Made by a program: the position numbers and the translations under genes. This document shows, piece by piece, positions 17,369 through 25,211 of a stretch of 64,000 nucleotides of DNA (position 1 is its first letter; each line of letters opens with the position of its first letter). Below the pieces are notes generated by a model. It ran no database searches and was not told the DNA's origin. It saw only the letters and a program-made list of their open reading frames with translations. Source of the DNA: Caulobacter vibrioides (lineage in GTDB: Bacteria > Pseudomonadota > Alphaproteobacteria > Caulobacterales > Caulobacteraceae); contig NZ_PJRR01000007.1 in assembly GCF_002858865.1 (NCBI RefSeq), positions 140,622-204,621 on the forward strand, given 5' to 3'.

Positions 17369-20098
17369 ATGCGCAACCCGGCCCTGTCGATCGACGTCGA
17401 CCGTCCGACCAGCCGCCACGTCCGCCAGAACGCCCATCTGCTCAGCGATCTGCTGATCGAGGCGATCACCTATCTGGAGGGCGAGGAGAAGGCCGAGCTG
17501 GTGGCCAAGGCGCGCAAGGCCGCCTCGCGCGAAGACGTGGTCAACGGCGACACGCCGCTGCTCGACCACCTGTTCTCCGACCTGACGACCGAGCAGGCCG
17601 TGTTTCTGGCGCGGGCCTTCGCCAGCCACTCGCTGCTGGCCAATATCGGCGAGGACGTCGCCGGCCGCCGTCGCCACGCCGAGGCGGACGCCCAGCCCGG
17701 TGACGAGCGCCCCCGCACCCTGATCGACGCCGTGAAGGCGCTGAAGACCGCGGGCAAGTCTGACGCCGAGATGGCTAAGATCTTCGCGGCGATGAACGTC
17801 GTGCCGGTGCTGACCGCCCACCCGACCGAAGTGCGTCGCCGCAGCATGGTCGACCGCGAGACCGAGATCTCGCGCCTGATGGCCCTGCGTCGCCATCACC
17901 TGCCGCCGGACCTCGACGCCGAGATCCGCGAGAGCCTGTTCCGCGAGATCGCCCTGATGTGGCGCACGCGCCTCTATCGTCCCGAGCGGATCACGGTGAA
18001 GGACGAGATCCGCAACGCGCTGTCGATCGTCCGTACCTCGATCCTGCCGGCGATCATCGACCTCTACGGCGACTGGACCGGCAAGATCGGCCAGCACGGC
18101 CAATTGGCGCCGCTGCTGAAGATGGGCTCGTGGCTGGGCGGCGACCGCGATGGCCATCCCGGCGTCAACGGCCAGACGCTGAAGTTGGCCTTGAGCTCGC
18201 AGTCCCGCGTGATCCTCGACTGGTACGCCGGCGAGGTGCGCAAGCTGTGGTCCAACCTGGCGGTCTCGACCGCCTATACGCCGGTGTCGGACGAGCTGCT
18301 GGCCCTGGCCGCCCAGGCCAAGGACCCTTCGGTCCACCGGATCGACGAGCCCTATCGTCTGGCGCTGGAGCTGATCTTCGACCGCCTGACCGCCGTCTCG
18401 CAGAAGCTGACCGGCGCTCCGGTGGCCTTCGCGTCGGGGGTGACCAGCGTCGAGCCGTACGCGCATCCGGACGCCTTCGTCGCCGACCTGTCGGTGATCA
18501 TCGACAGCCTGGAGCGCAATGGCGGCGAGCGCCTGGTGGGCTCGGCGTTGCGCACCCTGGTCGAGGTGGCCAAGGCCTGCGGTTTCCATCTGATGAGCCT
18601 GGACCTGCGCCAGAACGCCGATGTCCATGAGCGGACCCTGGACGAGTTGTTCCGCCGGGCCGGCACGGGCGTGGAGTATCTGAAGCTCGACGAAGACGCC
18701 CGCTGCAAGGTGCTGATCGACGAGCTGTCGCACCAGCGCCCGCTGGTCTCGCCGTTCACCGCCTATGGCGAGGAGACGAGCAAGGAGCTGGCCACGATGG
18801 AGGCGGCCGCTCAGGCGGTGCGCGACTACGGCCACGGGTGCCTTGGCGCCTACATCATCTCGAAGTCGGCGACCCTGTCCGACATGCTCGAGCCGCTCGT
18901 TCTGCTCAAGCAGGTGGGACTGGTCTGGGGCGGGGCCGCGCCGCGCGCCTCGGTCAAGGTCGCGCCGTTGTTCGAGACCATCGGCGACCTCGAAAACGGT
19001 CCGGCCGTGCTGCGCCAGTGGCTGGAGCTGCCGCTGAGTCGGACGATCCTGGGTGATCGGCCGGTGCAGGAGATCATGCTCGGCTATTCCGACAGCAATA
19101 AGGACGGCGGCTATGTCGCCAGCCGGCGGGGCGTGGCGACGGGCGCTTCGGCCCTGGCCCACGAGGCCGATCGGATGGGCGTCGGTTTGCAGCTGTTCCA
19201 CGGCCGCGGCGGCAGCGTCGGACGGGGCGGGGGACCGGCCGCCGAGGCCGTGCTGGCCCAGCCCGCCGGCACCGTCCAGGGGCGTATCCGCATGACCGAG
19301 CAGGGCGAGATGATCGCCCGCCGCTTCGGCGACCAGCCCACCGCGCGCCGCAATCTCGACGGCCTGGCCGCCGCGGTCCTGATGGCCAGCGACCGCCCGA
19401 TCCCCAAGCGCGATCCCATGGTCGAGGGCGCCATGACCGCCCTGGCCCAGAGCTCGTTCGAAGGCTATCGGGCCCTCGTCTATGACGATCCGGCCTTCGA
19501 GGACTTCTTCTGGTCGGTCACCCCGATCAGCGAGATCGTCGGCCTGAATATCGGCAGCCGTCCGGCCAGCCGCACCGCCAGCCGCAAGATCGAGGACCTG
19601 CGGGCCATCCCGTGGGTGTTCAGCTGGTCGCAGGCGCGGTTCATGCTGCCCGGCTGGTACGGCTTCGCCTCGGGCGTCGAGCGGGCCGGCCTTTCGGTCG
19701 AGCAGCTGCGCGATCTGGCTGGAAATTTCGACTTCTTCGCCTCCCTGCTGTCGAACATGGAGCTGGCCCTGGCCCAGAGCCAGATGGGCATCGCCGCGCG
19801 ATATGTCGGCCTGTCGCCCGACAAGGCCAATGCCGAGCGCATCTTCGCGACCATCCGGCGTGAGCACGAGGCCGCGACCGGTCTGGCCCTGGCGATCCGG
19901 GGTGGCGCCGCGCTGCTCGATAACCAGCCTGATCTCGCCGAGTCGGTCGCCTTGGCCAGTCGCTCGGTCGATCCGCTGAACCATCTGCAGCTGGAGCTTC
20001 TGTCGCGCCGCCGGGCGGGGGACAGCGACGAAGAGCTGCGTCTGGCGATTCAGCTCACCGTCGCCGGGATCGCGGCGGGCCTGCGCAATACGGGCTGA
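17369..20098 (+). CDS. ppc: Phosphoenolpyruvate carboxylase
   Basis: Carboxylates phosphoenolpyruvate to oxaloacetate to refill the TCA cycle. The 909-residue protein has the catalytic His in VLTAHPTEVRRRS near residue 150, WLGGDRDGHPGV, the DLRQNADVHE segment, GYSDSNKDGG, FHGRGGSVGRGGGP, GRIRMTEQGEMIA and the canonical C-terminal RNTG. It is complete. No UxuR-type operator is in front of it, so it is probably not part of the uronate regulon although it lies inside the region. Its leader contains two strong hairpins. Confidence 0.97.
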   Translation: MRNPALSIDVDRPTSRHVRQNAHLLSDLLIEAITYLEGEEKAELVAKARKAASREDVVNGDTPLLDHLFSDLTTEQAVFLARAFASHSLLANIGEDVAGRRRHAEADAQPGDERPRTLIDAVKALKTAGKSDAEMAKIFAAMNVVPVLTAHPTEVRRRSMVDRETEISRLMALRRHHLPPDLDAEIRESLFREIALMWRTRLYRPERITVKDEIRNALSIVRTSILPAIIDLYGDWTGKIGQHGQLAPLLKMGSWLGGDRDGHPGVNGQTLKLALSSQSRVILDWYAGEVRKLWSNLAVSTAYTPVSDELLALAAQAKDPSVHRIDEPYRLALELIFDRLTAVSQKLTGAPVAFASGVTSVEPYAHPDAFVADLSVIIDSLERNGGERLVGSALRTLVEVAKACGFHLMSLDLRQNADVHERTLDELFRRAGTGVEYLKLDEDARCKVLIDELSHQRPLVSPFTAYGEETSKELATMEAAAQAVRDYGHGCLGAYIISKSATLSDMLEPLVLLKQVGLVWGGAAPRASVKVAPLFETIGDLENGPAVLRQWLELPLSRTILGDRPVQEIMLGYSDSNKDGGYVASRRGVATGASALAHEADRMGVGLQLFHGRGGSVGRGGGPAAEAVLAQPAGTVQGRIRMTEQGEMIARRFGDQPTARRNLDGLAAAVLMASDRPIPKRDPMVEGAMTALAQSSFEGYRALVYDDPAFEDFFWSVTPISEIVGLNIGSRPASRTASRKIEDLRAIPWVFSWSQARFMLPGWYGFASGVERAGLSVEQLRDLAGNFDFFASLLSNMELALAQSQMGIAARYVGLSPDKANAERIFATIRREHEAATGLALAIRGGAALLDNQPDLAESVALASRSVDPLNHLQLELLSRRRAGDSDEELRLAIQLTVAGIAAGLRNTG

Positions 20099-20210
20099 GG
20101 GAGCGGTGTTTCTTCAGGTCTCGGAAGGCTCGTGAATCCAAGGGGTTAGGACTAGAAAATTCTCGCGTAACGGTGCTTGCGCTCTTCTTCGGTTTCTGAT
20201 TATCTGCCGA

Positions 20211-20224
20211 TGACACCGGTGGCA
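20211..20224. promoter_or_regulatory. Putative UxuR operator 1 upstream of kdgA
   Basis: TGACACCGGTGGCA, the most symmetric copy in the window (TG-N-CACCGGTG-N-CA). It lies 34 bp (centre to centre) from the second copy, a spacing that would allow two dimers to bind the same promoter. Confidence 0.75.
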
Positions 20225-20244
20225 AAGACGGCTCTGCTGCTCTC

Positions 20245-20258
20245 GGTAACCGGTGTCA
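20245..20258. promoter_or_regulatory. Putative UxuR operator 2 upstream of kdgA
   Basis: GGTAACCGGTGTCA, identical to the copy in front of uxaA. It lies 370 bp before the kdgA start codon, which implies either a distant promoter with a long leader or an intervening small transcript. Confidence 0.75.
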
Positions 20259-20333
20259 TTACGTTTCGGTTCGGCGTTGTGGTCGGTCCGTCTCGTTTTG
20301 CGGCTCTTTGAGCTCGCTCCTGCGCAAACTTTC

Positions 20334-20365
20334 GGGGCGTCGGCGGAGTCCGACGCCTCAATTTT
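20334..20365 (+). terminator. Terminator-like hairpin in the kdgA leader
   Basis: GGCGTCGG and CCGACGCC make an 8-bp perfect stem, extended by a G-T and a G-C pair, with a six-base loop, followed by CAATTTTG. It could attenuate transcription starting at the UxuR-controlled promoter or end a short leader RNA of roughly 100 nt. The T run is short, so termination would be weak. Confidence 0.4.
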
Positions 20366-20628
20366 GTGTCGGGCGGCGAGCGCGGCGGGCCGACGGAAAA
20401 GGTCAGGGGAAGGAAGCGTCCATCGGAAAGCTTTCGCGCGAAGCCGGCTGCCAAGGCCGATTTCAGCGCGGTCGCATCCCTTAGTTTGACGTTGCGGCAA
20501 GCCCGGTGTGGCGCGCGAGCGCGACGCGGTCTAAGGGAACGCCCTGAGCCAATTCCGGCGAAATATTGCTCGCGCGGCGGCCCATGCGGTCCTTCGCGCA
20601 AGAACGATCCTTCGGGAAGGAGTTTGAG

Positions 20629-21303
20629 ATGGTGAAAGACCGTATGGCGGTGCTGACCGCCCTGATGGACCAGGGCGTCATTCCGGTGTTCTACCACCCG
20701 GACGTCGAGGTCTGTAAGAACGTGATCCAGGCCTGCGCCGACGGCGGCGCGCCCTGCATCGAGTTCACCAACCGCGGCGATTTCGCCAGCCACGTCTTCT
20801 ATGAAGTGACCCGCTATTTCGCCGAGGCGGATCCGCGCGTGATCATGGGCGTGGGCTCGATCGTCGACGCTCCGACCGCCGGCATCTACATCGCCAACGG
20901 CGCCAAGTTCGTCGTCGGCCCGATCCTGAACGCCGACGTCGCCAAGGTCTGCAACCGTCGCAAGATCCCGTATTCGCCGGGCTGCGGTTCGGCCTCGGAA
21001 ATCTCGTACGCCGAAGAGCTGGGCTGCGAGATCGTCAAGGTGTTCCCGGGTTCGTCGGTCGGCGGCCCCGATTTCGTCAAGGCGGTGCTGGGCCCGATGC
21101 CCTGGACCCGCATCATGCCGACGGGCGGCGTCGATCCGGACGAGGCCTCGGTGAAGAAGTGGTTCGGCGCGGGCATCGTCGCCGCCGGCATGGGCTCCAA
21201 GCTGATCACGCAAGAGATGCTGGACGCCAAGGACTACGCGGGCATCTCCAAGAAGGTCCGCGAGACGGTAGACCTGATCAAGAAGGTTCGTGGGAAGGCC
21301 TAA
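20629..21303 (+). CDS. kdgA: 2-keto-3-deoxy-6-phosphogluconate aldolase
   Basis: Splits KDPG to pyruvate and glyceraldehyde-3-phosphate, the last step of uronate catabolism and of the Entner-Doudoroff route. The 224-residue class I aldolase has the Schiff-base lysine in EIVKVFPGS (K137), the phosphate-binding IMPTGGVDPD and GCGSASEI loops, and Glu45 in IEFTNRG where classical Eda proteins have EvTlRt. The start at ATG 20629 has AAGGAG six bases upstream; an upstream in-frame ATG at 20584 lacks this. kdgK follows after 6 bp, so the two form an operon under the two operators at 20.2 kb. Confidence 0.94.
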   Translation: MVKDRMAVLTALMDQGVIPVFYHPDVEVCKNVIQACADGGAPCIEFTNRGDFASHVFYEVTRYFAEADPRVIMGVGSIVDAPTAGIYIANGAKFVVGPILNADVAKVCNRRKIPYSPGCGSASEISYAEELGCEIVKVFPGSSVGGPDFVKAVLGPMPWTRIMPTGGVDPDEASVKKWFGAGIVAAGMGSKLITQEMLDAKDYAGISKKVRETVDLIKKVRGKA

Positions 21304-21309
21304 AACCAA

Positions 21310-22416
21310 ATGACCGACAATATCCTCAACATCCGCCCGGCTTCGGAAACGAAGTGGGATTGCGCCAGCTTCGGTGAAGTGATGCTGCGTTTCGACCCGG
21401 GCTTTGGCCGGGTGCGCAACGCCCGTCAGTTCCAGGTCTGGGAAGGCGGCGGCGAATACAACGTCGCCCGCGCTTTCAAGAAGTGCTGGGGCAAGCGCTC
21501 GACGGCCGTCACCGCTCTGCCGGTGAACGATCTGGGCTGGCTGGTCGAGGATCTGATGATGCAGGGCGGTGTCGACACCTCCCACATCATCTGGCGCGAT
21601 TTCGACGGCCTGGGCCGCAACACGCGCGTTGGTCTGAACTTCACCGAGAAGGGCTTCGGCGTTCGTCCGGCCCTGGGCTGCAGCGACCGGGGTCACTCGG
21701 CCGCCTCGCAGATCCGCCCCGGTGAAGTGAACTGGGAAAAGCTGTTCGGCGAAGAAGGCGTGCGCTGGTTCCACACCGGCGGCATCTTCGCGGCCCTGGC
21801 CAGCAACACCGCCGAAGCCGTGATCGAAGCGGTCGAAGTGGCCCGCAAGTACGGCACCGTGGTGTCCTACGACCTGAACTACCGCGCCAGCCTGTGGAAG
21901 TCGCAGGGCGGCAAGGAAGGCGCTCAGAAGGTCAATCGTCACATCGCCCAGTACGTCGACGTGATGATCGGCAACGAGGAAGACTTCACCGCCTGCCTCG
22001 GCTTCGAAGTGGAAGGCCTGGACGAGCACATCAGCTCGATCGACCCGGCCAACTTCAAGAAGATGATCGAGACCGCTGTGAAGCAGTTCCCGAACTTCAA
22101 GGTCGCCGCCACCACCCTGCGCAACGCCAAGACCGCCTCGGTCAACGACTGGTCGGCGATCCTGTACGCGGGCGGCCAGTTCTACGCCTCGATGATGCGT
22201 GAGAACCTCGAGATCTACGACCGCGTCGGCGGCGGCGACGGCTTCGCTTCTGGTCTTGCGTTCGGCTTCATGGAAGGCAAGGGCCCCCAGGCCGCCGTCG
22301 AGTACGGCGCGGCTCACGGCGCCCTGGCCATGACCACCCCGGGCGACACCTCGATGGTGCGCAAGGAAGAGGTCGAGGCCGTGATGAAGGGCAAGGGCGC
22401 GCGGGTCATCCGCTAA
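21310..22416 (+). CDS. kdgK: 2-keto-3-deoxygluconate kinase, PfkB family
   Basis: Phosphorylates KDG to KDPG with ATP, feeding KdgA. The 368-residue PfkB-family sugar kinase shows the N-terminal GEVMLRFDPG, YDLNYRASLW in the substrate/ATP region and the anion-hole/catalytic motif GGGDGFASGLAFG near residue 305. It is somewhat longer than E. coli KdgK. It lies 6 bp after kdgA and is followed by a good rho-independent terminator, so it closes the operon. Confidence 0.94.
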   Translation: MTDNILNIRPASETKWDCASFGEVMLRFDPGFGRVRNARQFQVWEGGGEYNVARAFKKCWGKRSTAVTALPVNDLGWLVEDLMMQGGVDTSHIIWRDFDGLGRNTRVGLNFTEKGFGVRPALGCSDRGHSAASQIRPGEVNWEKLFGEEGVRWFHTGGIFAALASNTAEAVIEAVEVARKYGTVVSYDLNYRASLWKSQGGKEGAQKVNRHIAQYVDVMIGNEEDFTACLGFEVEGLDEHISSIDPANFKKMIETAVKQFPNFKVAATTLRNAKTASVNDWSAILYAGGQFYASMMRENLEIYDRVGGGDGFASGLAFGFMEGKGPQAAVEYGAAHGALAMTTPGDTSMVRKEEVEAVMKGKGARVIR

Positions 22417-22651
22417 GCGTCTCTCGTTCTTTGAAGAGCAAAGAGAAGTCCTCGGTCGCAAGGCCGGGGACTTTTTCTTTGGCGCAGGGCGGGTTGTAGA
22501 TGTCGGCCTCCTCGCGCTCCTTCTCCGCGAGGAGCTCGGCGAACCGCGTGAAGCGCTCCTGAAGCTTGCGGGTCAGCCAGGCTTGCTCGTGGCGACGACG
22601 ACGCGCCGAGCGCGATCCGCCGGAGCGATGAGGTTTTCGAGGGGAGGGCAT
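22406..22651 (-). CDS. Small basic hypothetical protein
   Basis: An 81-codon frame. The N-terminus is rich in Arg/Ser/Lys, followed by an amphipathic helix (WLTRKLQERFTRFAELL, then AEKEREEADI) and a short tail. The ATG at 22651 has AGGAG about six bases upstream, a better ribosome-binding site than chance frames usually have. Its 3' end overlaps the end of kdgK by 11 bp, and its codons lie across the kdgK terminator. I do not recognise a family. A nucleic-acid-binding role would fit the charge but is a guess. Confidence 0.45.
   Translation of the reverse strand: MPSPRKPHRSGGSRSARRRRHEQAWLTRKLQERFTRFAELLAEKEREEADIYNPPCAKEKVPGLATEDFSLLFKERETLSG
22447..22480 (+). terminator. Rho-independent terminator of kdgA-kdgK
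   Basis: AGTCCTCGG pairs with CCGGGGACT (nine pairs, one G-U) around an eight-base loop, followed by TTTTCTTT. It lies 30 bp after the kdgK stop, which is the expected place. The same bases encode part of the C-terminus of the small minus-strand frame 22406-22651. Confidence 0.8.
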
Positions 22652-22664
22652 TTGGGGCTCCTGA

Positions 22665-22783
22665 AATCCTCCCCCCAGCGGGGGAGGTGGCGCGAAGCGC
22701 CGGAGGGGGAAGTCCTACCGCGCCTGCCTCTTCCCCCTCCGTCGTCCCTTCGGGCCGACACCTCCCCCGCTGGGGGGAGGATT
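22665..22783. repeat. Intergenic inverted repeat, family B (AATCCTCCCC type)
   Basis: Two perfectly complementary 23-bp arms beginning AATCCTCCCCCCAGCGGG at each end, separated by about 70 bp that itself contains a GGAGGGGGAAG / CTTCCCCCTCC inner stem. Each arm is also internally self-complementary. A related element lies at 56713-56830. It behaves like a non-autonomous palindromic element; no coding sequence is present. Confidence 0.85.
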
Positions 22784-23250
22784 GGAGCGCACGGAAGCCG
22801 CTCAGCGGTGTGACCGTGAGGTGCGGGGAGGGATGCGGAGCGCCGGGCGACGCCCGGAGTTCTGTTGTGTTGTTACCGTTTCGACGAAGACCGACGCTCC
22901 GCGCGATCGTTATCCGCCAGCGTCCCGTCAGGTGGCCCTCTTCAGGCCTTACCGGGACCTGGGCGCACTCGTTTCCGAGAGGCCCAGCGGTCGGAGAGGA
23001 CGAGCCAATACAGGCTAAGACACATCCCTTTATCCCCAACCACGCCGACGGCGGGCGGGTCTGGCCAGCAACCAGATCCCCGGACCGTCCGAGTATCCCC
23101 CTCGAACCTGTCCCCGCTCGACCGCCCCTCAAAGCCGCGAAGGTCGCTGGCCGCGCGCCCTCCCCAGTGCTTCGAGGTGGGAAGAGGATAGGGCAGGTTT
23201 CGGAGCCGGGGATGAAATCGCAGGAGCGCTCGTCGAATGCTCACAAAAGC
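22784..23250. other. 467-bp gene-free stretch between two repeat families
   Basis: No frame here has a convincing start, ribosome-binding site or protein-like composition; overlapping frames in several phases are long only because of GC content. The stretch is not obviously repetitive. I compared it by eye with the conserved cores of RNase P RNA, tmRNA, 6S and SRP RNA and saw none. It may be a degenerated gene or hold an uncharacterised RNA. Confidence 0.5.
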
Positions 23251-23433
23251 CCTCTCTCTTAGAGAGAGGGAGGGGCCCATGCGCAGCATGGGAGGGTGAG
23301 TGGTTTCACCTTCTCCGGACAGGGCAGGGAAGTGGAAGGCATTGAATTGGCGGAGGGTTCACGGCTTGCCCCGTAACCACTCACCCTCCCACGCCTTGCG
23401 GCGCGGGCCCCTCCCTCTCTCTAAGAGAGAGGG
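23251..23433. repeat. Intergenic inverted repeat, family C (CCTCTCTCTTAGAGAGAGGG type)
   Basis: The left arm begins CCTCTCTCTTAGAGAGAGGG and runs through AGGGGCCC to GGGAGGGTGAGTGG (to 23301). The right arm (23377-23433) is its near-complement, ending CTCTCTAAGAGAGAGGG. About 75 bp separate the arms. The outer 20 bases are themselves palindromic. This is a third repeat type within 1.3 kb. Confidence 0.85.
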
Positions 23434-23449
23434 ACCCAATCCCCGTCCC

Positions 23450-23761
23450 CTACGAGCGTTCAGCCCGCAGTTTCGCGTTCAGCGCCAGGCTCTCTTCCAT
23501 CCGCGCCAGCTGCTCCTGCGTGGCGGGCGACTGGTGCTGGGCCTTCCACTCGGCGGCGGGCATGCCGTGGACCGCCTCGCGGGCGGCCTCCTTGCTGATT
23601 GCGCCGTCCGAGGCCTCGTGGACCCAGTCGCCCAGGCAGTTGCGGCAGAAGCCGGCCAGGCCCATCAGGTCGATGTTCTGGGCGTCGCTGCGCATCTGCA
23701 GATGCTCGACCAGGCGGCGGAAGGCGGCGGCGGCGAGGCGGTCTTCGATGTCGAGGGTCAT
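23450..23761 (-). CDS. DUF1244 domain protein
   Basis: A 103-residue protein starting MTLDIEDRLAAAAFRRLVEH and containing the family's signature GLAGFCRNCLGDWVHEA, with two cysteines three apart. DUF1244 proteins are small helical proteins common in proteobacteria; their function is not known to me. The first 75 residues match the usual domain; the C-terminal 25 are a charged helix. The start is the ATG at 23761, just before repeat family A. A longer frame upstream of this ATG would translate the repeat and is rejected. Confidence 0.85.
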   Translation of the reverse strand: MTLDIEDRLAAAAFRRLVEHLQMRSDAQNIDLMGLAGFCRNCLGDWVHEASDGAISKEAAREAVHGMPAAEWKAQHQSPATQEQLARMEESLALNAKLRAERS

Positions 23762-23777
23762 GGGCGTTCCAAATGTC

Positions 23778-23892
23778 GTGTCATCCCGGCCGAAAGACCG
23801 CGAAGCGGGCTGTAGAGCCGGGACCCAGGGGCCACTGCAGTGCGCCGGCCCCTGGGTCCCGGCGCTCCGCTGCGCTACGGCCGGGATGACAC
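23778..23892. repeat. Intergenic inverted repeat, family A (second copy)
   Basis: Begins GTGTCATCCCGG and ends CCGGGATGACAC, with inner arms AGCCGGGACCCAGGGGCC and GGCCCCTGGGTCCCGGC. It is the same family as 16284-16388 but with a different loop. It lies between DUF1244 and the iminopeptidase. Confidence 0.88.
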
Positions 23893-23971
23893 GGAAAAGC
23901 GTCGGTTTCGAGCCTAGAGATTCCGATCTTTCAGCGCGAGAGTGCCCAACCCCTTTCGGCAGGATTCGACC

Positions 23972-25057
23972 ATGGACTTCTCGAAGCTTCGCGCCACCAG
24001 CAAGGTCACCACCGAGTGGAGCTATCCGCAAGGCGCGCCGCTGCGCACGGGCTGGCTGCGGGTCGATACGGCGCCCGACCATGAGCTCTACTGGGAGGAA
24101 TACGGCCGCGCCGACGGCTAGCCGGTGATGTTCCTGCACGGCGGTCCCGGCGGGGCCTGCGCGCCGGTGATGTCGCGCTTCTTCGATCCGGACCGCTATC
24201 GGGTGATCCTGTTCGACCAGCGTGGCTGCGGCAAGAGCCGCCCGACCGTGGCGGCCGATGGCCCGGACAAGGCCCTAGCCAACAACACCACCGACCATCT
24301 GGTCTCCGACATCAACGCCCTGCGCGAGGCGCTGGGGATCAGCGGCAAGATGCATGTGTTCGGCGGCAGCTGGGGCAGCACCCTGGCCCTCGTCTATGCC
24401 ATCCGTCATCCGGAGAAGGTCGCCTCGCTGATCCTGCGCGGCATCTTCCTGGGGCGGAAGGAGGACCTGCTCTACATGTATCAGGGCAACGCCGCGACCT
24501 ATCAGGCCCAGCCCTACGCCCTGACCGCGCCGGGCGCCTACATCACCTATCCGGACGAATGGAAGGCCTTTGTCGAGGTGATCGCGCCCGAACAGCGCGG
24601 CGACATGATGGCCGCCTATAAGGCGATCTTCGACACGGTTCCGACCACCGACACCGAGCGCGCGGCGCAGCTGAAGGCGGCCCTGGCCTGGTCGGTGTGG
24701 GAAGGCACGATCTCGAACATGATCCCGGCCGCCGAGGACGCGGGCAAGTTCGGCGAGGCCGAATTCGCGCTGAGCTTCGCCCAGATCGAGGCCCACTTCT
24801 TCGCCCACGACCTGTTCCTGAAAGAGGACGAGATCACCGACGGCGTGGCGGCGCTCACGGGCGTGCCGGTCCATATCGTGCATGGTCGTTTCGACCAGGT
24901 CTGCCCGCTGACCCAGGGCTCGCGGCTGGTCCAGGCCCTGGAGGCGGCGGGGCTGCCGCCGGCGACCTATGTCATCACCGACGCCGGCCACAGCGCCATG
25001 GAGGCCCAGACGGTGATCGCCCTGACCGCGATCATGGATGGGCTGCCCAGGCTGTAG
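23972..25057 (+). pseudogene. pip: Prolyl iminopeptidase interrupted by an in-frame TAG
   Basis: An alpha/beta-hydrolase of the S33 family that would release N-terminal proline from peptides. Reading from ATG 23972 gives MDFSKLRATSKVTTEW and so on to EEYGRADG; codon 50 is TAG (24119-24121), and the same frame continues at once with PVMFLHGGPGGACAPV. The downstream part keeps everything needed for catalysis: HGGPGG oxyanion loop, nucleophile in GGSWGS, Asp in HGRFDQVCP and His in DAGHSAME. So the gene is otherwise undamaged. A single base change (for example from GAG or CAG) or a sequencing error explains the stop. Re-initiation at GTG 24125 or ATG 24128 would lose about 52 residues. Confidence 0.88.
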
Positions 25058-25211
25058 TCGTCTGCTCGGCCATCGGGGGTCTCGGCGCCGGGAATTCGTC
25101 GGGTGACAAGGCTGTCAAATTGAGCGATCGGTGGGTTGCGTCCGCGACTTGACTCAGCGCGGCATGCGGCAAGGCGCAAAGCCAGTACGATATTTTGGGG
25201 AGCGTACAGAC

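Larger units (their letters stand above)
20099..20628 (+). promoter_or_regulatory. Long kdgA control region and leader
   Basis: A 530-bp gap without a convincing gene. It holds two UxuR-type operators (20211-20224 and 20245-20258) and then about 370 bp before the kdgA start. Within the leader a 10-bp stem with a six-base loop at 20334-20359 (GGCGTCGG with CCGACGCC in the core) is followed by TTTT, like a weak terminator. A 78-codon frame starting at 20253 overlaps the second operator and looks fortuitous. Confidence 0.5.

Noticed and set aside
13853..19984. A minus-strand open frame of 2043 codons across uxaC, kduI, kduD and ppc
   Set aside because: It lies antisense to four clearly identified genes, contains the intergenic repeat, and its composition (His, Gln, Arg, Gly, Asp) is that of a shadow frame in GC-rich DNA.
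20253..20489. A 78-codon frame in the kdgA leader
   Set aside because: Its start lies inside the second UxuR operator and it has no ribosome-binding site; protein composition is unconvincing.
22942..23289. A 115-codon minus-strand frame beginning in repeat family C
   Set aside because: The first part is translated repeat; no ribosome-binding site. Considered also as part of a known stable RNA, but no conserved core was found.
23762..24139. An N-terminal extension of the DUF1244 protein through repeat family A
   Set aside because: The extension translates the inverted repeat and runs antisense to the start of the iminopeptidase gene; the domain begins at MTLDIED.
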